A stretch of DNA of 64,000 nt from Cervus elaphus (Eukaryota; Chordata; Mammalia; Artiodactyla; Cervidae), in assembly GCF_910594005.1 (NCBI RefSeq), contig NC_057826.1, positions 22,105,501 through 22,169,500 of the forward strand. The letters run 5' to 3'. Every line of letters starts with the position of its first letter. The first letter of the stretch is position 1. Below, in pieces: positions 55,518 through 64,000 of this stretch. The notes beneath the pieces were generated by a model. It was not told the origin of the DNA, did no database searches, and saw only the letters and a list, made by a program, of their open reading frames with translations. The position numbers were made by a program, and so were the translations under genes.

Positions 55518-56904
55518 CCCACTAACTCTGCAAACTGTCTCATTGGATTATGACTAAAAATTTAAGAGCTCTCACCTGTGGCTGGGGAGGAGGCTCTCTT
55601 CTTTCTAGGCTGACATCACCACGTTTCCATTTGACCCCCAAAAGGGAGCATGGCTCATCTTTGAAAGGCAATCTGGCTGTTCCTTCTTTATTTACTGGCA
55701 GGTAGTGAGGACGAGCCCCTCCTGCTCTGGGAAAAACTGAGGACCACCCCACCTCAACCATACCCACAGGCAGGGTTCAATTCAATTGAGAACTGCATCC
55801 TGGGGCCTCCCGTTCTTAGCCAGATACATCGGGGGTTCCAACCTCATTTTGCCTCTGAGGCTTACGAGTGAGCTTCGAAGACCTACTTCCCAATGGTGTG
55901 GTGAATCTCCTTCCTTCCAAATCCCTGGAAGCACTAATTCTCCCGGTGCTCGGGCCCTTCCCCTTCTCTTCGCCATCCTCCCATGGCCCCACACTCACGG
56001 AGAACACCCAGGGGACCCATTCCTCTCTTTTCTCAGAGGCCTCCTCTGGCCCTCCTAGCTGGCCCTCTTCTCCATTTCCTCTTTCAGACTCTTGTTCAGC
56101 CATGAAGACCTCTAATAGAAAGAGTATTGTCCCAGGGGTTCCCCAGCCCTCTCAGGAAGGCCTTCCCTCCAGATGGCTGAGACCTCAGCTGCCAGACTGT
56201 GAGAAAAGGAAGATTAGAATACTACAGTATTTTTAACTCTTCCAATCAAATAATACTGATACGTAGATTTAACACAGGCCTTGGTTCCTTCTAGGTGGTT
56301 TTGAGAAAGAAACCAGTTTTGTGCCCTTTCCCTCTGAAGAATCAGATTCAGCAGGGGACTCTGTCAATGGCCTTACCTTTCTTCTCAACAGGTTACTATT
56401 AATAATTCTGCTCTTGCATCTCTCTTTAAAGGTGTTCTTCCTATTTCTGGCTCACAGATGTTGCTGAGTGGCATGTGGAGCATTCAGCATTCACAAATGT
56501 GGGAGCTCTAAACACTGGATCACAGGCTAACAGTCCCACATGTTTACTGGAAAATGGCCAAGGGGGGAAAAGTCACTGCGATCCTACAATCTTGAGGATA
56601 AAGTAGGAGTGAAGACTAACTGGAAAGAAGTGAAAGAAGACAGAGTAGACAGTGAAATTCTTCAGTGTGGTCCTTGTTTAGCTAAAAATAACATGGCAAG
56701 ACAGATGGGTAAGAAGTTCATTACTCTCTGAACCATCCTTCAGCTTGTCTACCAAGGGTTCCACTTTCTCCCCTTTCCCTGTCCACATGTGTGTGCAGAA
56801 TCTGTATCTTCACATATAGAGTGTGAGTTCTGTGTACATGGAAAATGGCCGTTTAGACCTGGGAGGGCCTCGTGTCACTTTAGAATGTGACTCCCAGAAG
56901 GACA
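55518..56904. other. Single-copy stretch, no gene seen
   Basis: Opposed frames of 90-122 codons at 55782-56236 without domains. No named repeat. Confidence 0.4.
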
Positions 56905-57570
56905 AAAATCTGACCTGTGCTCATACATTGCTGGTGGGAATGTAAAACAGTTCAGTCACTGTGGAAAGCAGTGCGGCAGTTCCTCCAAAAGTTAAACATA
57001 GAATTACTATATGATCCAGTAATTCTATTAACCTCATAGAATTGAAAACAGGTATTTGCATAAATACATATACACACAAATTCATAGTAGCACTATTCAC
57101 AATAGCCAAAAGGTAGAAACAGTCCAAATGTCCATCAGTGGATGAATGGATAAACAAAAAGTGGTATATCCATACAATGGAATATTACATGGCCATAAAA
57201 AAAAGAATGAAGTACTGATTCATGCTATAATGTGGATGAACCTCAAAAACATGCCAGTTAAAGGAGCCAGATACACAAGGTCACTCTCTGTATGATTCTA
57301 TTTATATGAAATAACTAGAAGAGGTATATCCAGAGAGACAGAACACAGATTGGTGTCTTTCAGGATCTGGAGAAAGGTTGACTGGGGAGAACTGCCTAAT
57401 GGGTATGGGGTTTCCTCTCAGGGTGATGAAAATGTTTGGGAACCAGACAGAGGTGGTGGTTGTACACAAAATTGTGAATGTACTAATCGCCACTTAATTG
57501 TTCACTTTAAAATGGTTATACTATGTGAATTTCACCTTGATAAAAATTTAAAATGTGGGGGAAAAAAAGG
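56905..57570 (+). mobile_element. Old L1 LINE 3' end
   Basis: ORF2 end and 3' UTR of an L1MA/L1MB-like element: 'cattgctggtgggaatgtaa', 'cactattcacaatagccaaa', 'atggaatattacatggccat', 'taactagaagaggtatatcc', 'ttgttcactttaaaatggtt', and the end 'gtgaatttcaccttgataaa'. Broken in all frames. Confidence 0.85.
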
Positions 57571-58769
57571 AGAAAAAAACCCCAAAGCTGCCCTTTGTGT
57601 TCCAGGCACACACCCCGGGCACTGCTCTCATTTTCACTGCCTTCCTGGGCAGACCTGTGTGCCCATTTTCAGTGCCAAGGCAGCCAGTTGGCTTAGGGTG
57701 CAGATTACCGTCAGCCTTGCTCTTGATCCCACTTCGGAGACACATCCTCCAAAATGCCATGACTAAAGTTGAGTCTGCACAGAGGCAAGCAAACGTTTTG
57801 GCAGAGAACAATGGGTGCAGGTGAGAACACCTTCACAGCCAGACTGTTGTTTCACAATATTTGGGTTTTGTGGCAGTAAAATGGCCTTTCTAAGCAAGAT
57901 GAATGGGCTTGTATATTTCTTTGTCTTTTAAGAATTTCTACAGGCTGCAAAGAAGGAAAAGAACACAAGTGGCAATACACCTAGAAAAACACATTGAAGG
58001 CCTGCCTAAAGCACACAAAGCCCGTCTAGGACTCTTTGAAACTGTTGTTTGCTGAAGTTAGGAAGTAGAAAGTTCATGCTCCTATTACATTTGCTCCAAC
58101 TTTGAGAAAATCGAAGAGACCTTTTAGTTTTGTGCTTCTAGGACAGAGGAGATTTGGGACGTAAGAGGAGAAAAATGTCCAGGAGAACTAGGGGCACAGG
58201 GATTTCTTCCTGTTAACTGGGGCAGAAAGTTTTAAGTCTGATGACTGAACAGTCATTTATTCACGCCCTCACTCACTCATCCTCACTCGTGTATTCAGCA
58301 TGGGCCTGACCTGCGCCAGCAGACAATGGGTCAGGATACTAGCTGGAGCAGCCAGAGGAGCCCCAGGCCCTGGCCTTCCTGCCTTTGCAGCTCAGTGAGA
58401 GAGTGGAGGTGGGCACCCTGGGAATGTCATGGGCATAGTGCTCAGACAGAAGCAAAGGGCCATGAGAGCTCCAGAGTTGCTGCCTGGGGTGATGGGAAAG
58501 GCCTCCCAGCATGGTGATATATGAACCCACAGTCGAACAGGACTGAAATAGGGGACGAGCATTTCAGGCAGGTAAGCACAGCATCCGTGTTGGTCCAAAA
58601 GCCAGGAAAACAGGTGGCCCCTTTGGGATTCTGGGAACCTGGCATTTGGAAGGCTGGGGAGGGCTACAGAGAGGAAGGGAGGCTGTCCAGGCAGGTCAGG
58701 GCCAGGCTAGGAAGAGCCTTGCATTTGACCCAGTTCTTTCTGCTGACTTTTTCCTTTTCCTAAGAACAG
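57571..58769. other. Single-copy stretch, no gene seen
   Basis: The 138-codon frame (57350-57766) starts inside the L1. Others overlap in opposite phases. Confidence 0.4.
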
Positions 58770-58890
58770 CAGCCAAATATTTATCATAAGGCATTCCCTT
58801 TAATCCTCTCAATAGTCCCTTTATACAGATGAAGACACTGAGGCTCAAAAAGGTTAAGCAATATCCCTAAGAGGGCTGCACACATCACTG
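58770..58890 (+). mobile_element. MIR SINE fragment
   Basis: 'ctttaatcctctcaatagtc', 'tacagatgaagacactgagg', 'ctcaaaaaggttaagcaata' are the MIRb central block. Confidence 0.75.
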
Positions 58891-60347
58891 GGATGTATAA
58901 GGTGTAAAGAAATGCCCAGCATAGCTGAGCAGTTAGCACGGTGGAGGCAGGGAGGAGAATGGTCCAGGCAGGGCTCTAACTGCATGTGAAATATTTCATT
59001 TCTTAAGCTGGGTGTGGGTCAGTGTTGCTCCTTAAGCCTTTCTGTATGTGTGAAATTTTCCTAATGACTTTTCAAGTATTGGGGTAGCTTCAGTGTTGGA
59101 AAGCTTGCAGTGCAAGGAGGCTGAGGAGCTCTTGGAAGCACAAGAGCTGCCCTTTCATGTTCCAATGCCTGCTGAGCTTCCCACTGTGTGGCATGTAAGT
59201 CGCTATGTTTTTATTCCCCTTGCCAAGGTCTCAGTGGCAACATTTGTACAGAAAAAAGGACAAGGAGGAGGTTTGACCCTCCTGGCCCTTGGGCAGATGG
59301 TTACTGGGACTGAATGTTTCCCAGGGAAGGATGCAGGAGGCGAGAGAAATGAGTCTAAGCTCCACTTTTTGTCCTTGGGGACGGTTTATACCCTGCTTGA
59401 TGGTTATGTTCTGAGTTCTTTTTCAAGTGAATTTCCCTTCAGTTACACTGTTTGCTTTTCCTGCTGGAGCATCCTGCCTCCTCCAGCGCAGACTCCAGGA
59501 GGAGACCCAGCCCCGGCCTTCCTGATGTGCACAGCTTAGAACAAGAGCCGTCTGCCCATCGGACATCCTTACCATTTCCAGCTATTGAGTATAATCAGGT
59601 GTGCCAGGATCTGATTTCAAAGCCCAAAGCAAAGGGACTCCGAAGAATCCTCTTTCCCTATTGCTCCGGTGGGAGACAAAGGGGACTGAACAAACAGGAT
59701 GTGCTGAGAGCAGCACAGAGCACTGCCTCAGCAAGATGGGAGGATGGGATGCAGGGCTGGAAGAGATGGTCTGTGAGCTGGGGCGATGGCATGTATGGCA
59801 AATCATAAACAAGAAGTAGGACAAGATGAATAGACACCCTGATTCATCTGACCGCCTCTCTGGATGGTTCTTGACAGTCGCACTCATCCAGGGTCCAGGG
59901 AGTTACTGAATCCCTGCCCTACTAGAAGATTCTGACTCTGGCCATTTTCAGAGACTGTTGATATTTTGGAAATTAGAACTCGCCACACCTTGTCGGGTAG
60001 GCGAGGAGTGGAGCTCAGGGATTCACAGCAAGTCAGGACTGATGTGGGGTACAAGTAGGGAAGTTGCAATGGGTGCTGTTCAATGTTTTGGTTTTCGTGA
60101 ATCCATTTGTTTCTCTCTTTTATCCCAGGCTCTGATTTTATCCCAGATTGCTGATTGGACTTGGTAACTTACATCTAGTAAACTCTCTCAATCATGAACT
60201 TGAAAGAGTACAAAATCATTCCAGAGAACAAAATCCTTCTTAAAACGATATGGGCCCAGGGAAAATTTCAGTACTTTCTCCTCTTCTTCCCACTGTCTAC
60301 ATTTTTACAGAGGAGAAATCAGAGATTAAAATAAGTGTTTATCAAGA
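58891..60347. other. No gene seen; one repeat-like end
   Basis: 58980-59075 ('gtatgtgtgaaattttccta') resembles the end of an old LINE or LTR. The 148-codon plus frame at 59093-59539 has no domain and is overlapped by a 118-codon frame. Nothing else recognised. Confidence 0.38.
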
Positions 60348-60794
60348 CCAAGGGGGGAAGCAACTTAACTGGGAGAAAGGGAGTGCCCTTGGGGGTAGAC
60401 TGATGCCCTTGTCAGTGGCAGAACTTAGTATCTGGTGCACCATCTTCAGAGATCCCACCACTGGCGGCTTCAGCCAGGGGCGCTTGGAACATTGCCTACA
60501 GGCTCTCTGCTTCTTACAGTTACTGGGGGATGCACCTGGCATTTTATGGATAAGGCAGGAAGGACAAAGTCCCCTAGTACACAGGACAGTCCCATACAAC
60601 TGAAAAACTACTCCAGCCTTTTACTAATAGCAGGCATGGCTTTCAGCAATAGTGAAGAAAGAAATATCCAGCTAAGAGTGGGTTATGGAAAGCACAGTGA
60701 ACATGTGAGTTACAAATGATTTCTGTTTATGCAAGAAGATGACACGATTGGAGCTTTTCCTTAGTGTGGCCAGAGCGGAAACGGAATGTAAGGT
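60348..60794 (+). repeat. Dispersed duplication, copy B
   Basis: Partner of 49596-50042, same orientation, 10.75 kb away. Homology starts at 'ccaagg' and ends at 'aaggtc', with unrelated flanks on both sides. The shared 94-codon frames (49684-49968, 60435-60719) differ at 5 residues, what nucleotide identity alone would give. Confidence 0.93.
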
Positions 60795-61239
60795 CCTTGG
60801 GGGAATTCTAGCTACATCAAATGGACTAACTAGGGCTGTGTTTTTGAAGGGGGCAGGGGGAAGCTAGCAGATACCATCCAGACTTTTCTTAAAGGGAGAG
60901 ATGTGAAATCCATCATTCTACTCATAAGCAAATGACCCTCAGAAAGAATTTGAATTCTAGGAAGATTTTAAGCACAAATACAATGTCTTTCAGGACTTGA
61001 TTTATGATTCAAGATGAACCACTGCTAAGACTGGGGTTACCAAGCCACAGAGGGTGGGAAAGGCAGGCCAATTAATCAAAAGGTGGCAGGAGCCTCCTCC
61101 AGGTGAGTTAACATACAGAGGGAAGACCTGAGCCAGGTGGATAAGAGCCAAGAAGAAAAGAAATACCCATTCCCTTACCTCCTGGTGTGGCCAGGAGACA
61201 GATCTGCTTGAGGGGAGCCTGGAGGGCTGATCTAACTTG
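60795..61239. other. Single-copy stretch, no gene seen
   Basis: No recognised element. Confidence 0.4.
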
Positions 61240-61298
61240 AATTCTGTCTCAGAACCACTGTGACTGGAGCTTGCCTAAGTAGAACTGAAACCCTTGTT
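61240..61298 (+). mobile_element. MIR SINE, left part (weak)
   Basis: 'ggagcttgcctaagtagaac' and 'tgaaacccttgtt' can be read as the MIR start leading into 'tcctggctctgccactta', which continues at 61742 after the L1. Confidence 0.45.
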
Positions 61299-61741
61299 CT
61301 AGATTCCACACATACGTGTTAATATGTGATGTTTACTTTGCTCTCTCTGACTTTACTCTGTACGGCAGTCTCTAGGTCCATCCACGTCTCTACAAATGAC
61401 GTATTTCGTTCCTTTGTGTGGCTGAGTAATATTCCATTGAAAATACATACCACATCTTCTTTACCCATTCCTCTGCCAAAGGATATTTAGGTTGTTTCCA
61501 TGTACTGGCTATTGTAAATAGTGCTGCAGTGAAACTGGGGTAGCACGTGTCAAATAGATGGCTAGTGGGCACCTGCTCTAAAGCACAGGAAGCCCAGCTC
61601 AGTGATAACCTAGATGGGTGGGAGGGAGGCCCAAGAGGGAGCAGAGAGATGCATGTACGTAGCTGAGTGACTTTGTTCTACTGCAGAAACTAACAATACT
61701 ATAAAGCAATTATACTCCAACAATAAAATAAAATAAAAAAA
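61299..61741 (+). mobile_element. L1 LINE with 5' inversion (twin priming)
   Basis: Left segment (about 61299-61540) is a ruminant L1 ORF2 end in reverse complement: 'cagtctctaggtccatccac', 'gctgagtaatattccattga', 'ggatatttaggttgtttcca'. Right segment (about 61545-61741) is the L1 3' UTR in forward orientation: 'caaatagatggctagtgggc', 'tgcagaaactaacaatact', 'aagcaattatactccaacaa' and an AAAATA tail. The inverted part comes from upstream of the forward part, the expected twin-priming product. Target duplication 'gaaacccttgtt' (61287-61298) and 'gaaatccttgct' (61742-61753), 10 of 12. Confidence 0.92.
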
Positions 61742-61880
61742 GAAATCCTTGCTTTGTCACTCACTAGTTGTATGATCTGAAGCAAGCTACCTAAACCTGA
61801 ACTTTGGTCCCTCACTTGGAAAATGGGTTAATAGTACCGCCCCAGAGAGTTGTTAGGGAAATAAATGAGCATTTATTGAG
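61742..61880 (+). mobile_element. MIR SINE, right part
   Basis: 'tttgtcactcactagttgta', 'cacttggaaaatgggttaat', 'cagagagttgttagggaaat' continue the MIR interrupted by the L1. Confidence 0.7.
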
Positions 61881-62424
61881 CACCTTATAGGTGCCAGGAC
61901 TGGTATAAGGTACCATAGTGACAGTGGTGAGACGGCTGATAGTTTTTTGAGATCACTTATGTAGTGAGTTGAGCACAGACACTGCCCAGCACACAGTAGC
62001 TACTCAAAAAACGTCCTTAAAAATGTGTTTTCCAGTCTAAAATCATCATAGTTATGTTGTGTGAAACAAAGGAAGAATAGACAAGTAAGGCTTGGCTGAG
62101 TGGTGAAGGCAGCAAAGACCCAGTCCTGGGATCCTTGTCCCTGCCCTGCTACCCCTCCAATTCCTTTATAACTCTACCAACCTGGCGTATGTTTGTACCA
62201 ACCTGTTTGTGCCAGGCCTTTGGACTTGACATGGCACTTTGTATCTTAGACATGGGTTTTACATAGGACGGGATGTCAGCAGTTTTCAAACCTCCTCATT
62301 AGAGCAAGAAGTATTCCAAGGAGAGCCTGCAGAGATGGTGGAGGAAATTTTGAGCTCATATTCCCTTCAACTGGAGTAGCCCTTCTTGGTCTGCTTTATA
62401 ACCTGGACCTCTGAGAAAGATCCA
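61881..62424. other. No gene seen; MIR/L2-tail scraps
   Basis: 'tattgagcaccttataggtg' and 'cacacagtagctactcaaaa' are short generic MIR/L2 end pieces. The rest is unassigned. Confidence 0.4.
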
Positions 62425-63020
62425 ACCTATTTATTGAGGGTCCTTAATGTGCCTGACACTGCTCAAGGTGCTTAGGACACAACTTGAAAAATAAAAGATG
62501 CCTGCCCACTAGGGCTTAAATTGTAGCAGGGAAGACACACAATAAGTGGTAAACATAATGAGTTATTTGTCATGTTGCATGGTGATGAGTGCTTAGGGGA
62601 AGCACAGGATGGGGGTAGGGAGAGTGGGCTGCAGCTTAAACTGGGTAGGTCTCATGGAGAGGATGACATTTTGGCAAAAATAAGCAGTCAGAGAGTCGTG
62701 CCAGTATCTGGGGAAAGAGGTGTGGGCATCAGCTACAGACTGTCTGGGGAAAGAGCATTCAGACAGAGGGTTCGGAGATGCAGAGACCCCGAGGGGAAGG
62801 GTTCCTGGTGACTGGAGGAAGGGCTTGGAGACCTGGGTGGCTGCAGCAGGTGAGCCGGGGGTGGAGGGGAGCTTTGAGATGGGACACCAGGTGCTTCTGG
62901 GCACGTGGGGCTTTAAGGACAGGGGAGAGACTGCTTCCAGTCTCAGTGAAAAGGGAGCCACTTCAGAGTTTTGAGCAGAAGAATAACATGACCTGATTTA
63001 TCTTCAAGCCGGAGGATAGG
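62425..63020 (+). mobile_element. Ancient interspersed repeat (family Y), second copy
   Basis: 'cctatttattgagggtcctt', 'gatgcctgcccactagggct', 'tggggaaagagcattcagac', 'gagttttgagcagaagaata' and 'acatgacctgattta' follow the repeat seen at 38745-39580. Confidence 0.5.
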
Positions 63021-63109
63021 TCAGTGTAGTAACCCTGGTTCAGATCACAGGGAAGGCTGGAAAATCACCTGTTTGCCTACGTGCTCACCCTCATGGGTCC
63101 CTCAGGCTG

Positions 63110-63250
63110 AAAATGAGACAGATTATCGCTGTAACCATTTTACACATTGGGAAATTGTGACTCAGGGAGGTCATGTGCATTCACTGAGGTCACAGAGCTG
63201 GAAGGTGGCAGCCTGGAAACTAAAGTCCTGTAGCCTCCTCTGAGTTACTC
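63110..63250 (+). mobile_element. MIR SINE fragment
   Basis: 'taaccattttacacattggg', 'tgactcagggaggtcatgtg', 'aggtcacagagctggaaggt' are the MIR right half. Confidence 0.7.
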
Positions 63251-63744
63251 TTGGCAGGTCGCTGGGCACCAGGATCGGTCTGCTCCATGGTGTCCACATA
63301 AGTCTGTTGAGTCCTTGACGACTCTTTTGGTGCAGGAAAAAGACCATCTGGGACTAGTTGCCCCTGCTAATCTGCAAAGGATGTAAATTTAAAACCCCCA
63401 GTGCCTGAACTGGGGAAAATACTGAACCCAATATATCATATACCTTTTCAAGTCAAGAAATTTCACCTTTCCACTTGAAGGAAGCACTTCACTGCTTCTC
63501 TCTGGCACAACCGAAGTGCCAGCATCACTGCTCTTGGGGCCATTATTAAGTAAAATAAGGGTCACTTGAACACAAGCACTGTGATACAGTCAATCTGATA
63601 ACCCAGAAGGTTACTAAGAGACTAATGGGTGGGTAGAGCATACAGCACAGATACGCTGGACAAAGAGATGATTCATGTCTAGGGCTGCATGGAGCTGAAC
63701 AGTGCAAGATTGCGTCACGCAGAAGGGCATGCAATTTAAAACTT
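63251..63744. other. Single-copy stretch, no gene seen
   Basis: No recognised element. Confidence 0.4.
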
Positions 63745-63853
63745 AAGAACTGTTTATTTCTGGAATTTCCCAGTTAGTATTTCTGGGCTATGGTTGATGG
63801 TGGGTAACTGAAAGCATAGAACGTGAAGCCATGGAAAAGGGGGGACTACTGTA
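63745..63853 (+). mobile_element. Tigger/MER2-type (pogo-class) DNA transposon 3' end
   Basis: 'cagttagtatttctgggcta' then 'ggtgggtaactgaaagcata' and the terminal 'aaaaggggggactactgta' match the right end of Tigger-family elements, which insert at TA. The left part is missing. Confidence 0.72.
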
Positions 63854-64000
63854 ATTTGCTTTTCAAAATCAGTATTTTACTTAATTGAAAAACCCAGTTT
63901 TCCCTTAGGCTTTCAAGTCCACCTTACAAATCTTGCTTTATTCTCGCTAGACGTTGTAGATGCTCAATAAAAGTCTGTGGCTGATGTCCTCACATTTCAA

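Noticed and set aside
57350..57766. 138-codon plus-strand ORF
   Set aside because: Begins inside an old L1 3' end and has no recognisable domain.

Overview
This is nuclear DNA from a ruminant. The sequence carries ruminant-restricted retroposons on both strands: BovB (RTE-class LINE) 3' ends, Bov-tA SINEs with a tRNA-like head, headless BovA pieces and the BovA dimer Bov-A2. Beneath them lies the usual placental layer of MIR, L2, old L1, hAT (MER5A-, MER20- and MER3-like) and Tigger fragments. The species (cattle, sheep, goat, buffalo or another ruminant) cannot be fixed from the sequence alone. Nothing here is bacterial or viral: there are no operons and no CRISPR array.

I find no convincing host protein-coding gene, exon or functional RNA gene. 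Every long open frame is either a repeat remnant (the BovB reverse-transcriptase C-terminus at 3367-3927 and 15833-16129, SINE-derived frames) or an unsupported frame in GC-rich DNA (329 codons on the minus strand, 52203-53192). The window reads as intergenic or deep intronic sequence.

Layout: 1-8.2 kb is MIR, L2, MER5A and SINEs with one BovB inserted inside another. 9.7-11.7 kb holds an L1 tail and a Bov-tA that landed in the same short target, then a Bov-tA inside a MER3-like element. 13-18.5 kb has SINEs, a 0.7 kb BovB and a BovB cleanly inserted in a MIR. About 20.2-24.0 kb is one long AT-rich, minus-strand old L1. 24-35 kb is mostly single-copy DNA with scattered MIRs, one old interspersed repeat, and a 39-bp piece of 5S rRNA flanked by perfect 14-bp direct repeats. 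35.6-38.1 kb is a decayed hAT transposon followed by an old repeat interrupted by an L1. 38.7-45 kb has ancient repeats, an L2 and a MER3-like element. 45-55 kb has few repeats, microsatellites, two BovB tails and a GC-richer stretch (52.3-53.6 kb). 55-64 kb has old repeats, an L1 tail, a 5'-inverted (twin-primed) L1 and a Tigger end. A ~443-bp sequence occurs twice, at 49.6 and 60.3 kb, about 95% identical.

The most interesting items are the 5S rRNA insertion, which has the structure of a tailless retropseudogene, the dispersed ~443-bp duplication, and a set of nested insertions whose target-site duplications can be read directly. Several low-repeat islands (13.5, 30.2-30.6, 44.0-44.5, 47.9 and 52.2 kb) look like possible conserved noncoding elements, but this cannot be shown without alignment. 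Repeat family names come from memory of consensus sequences and edges are approximate unless a target-site duplication is quoted.
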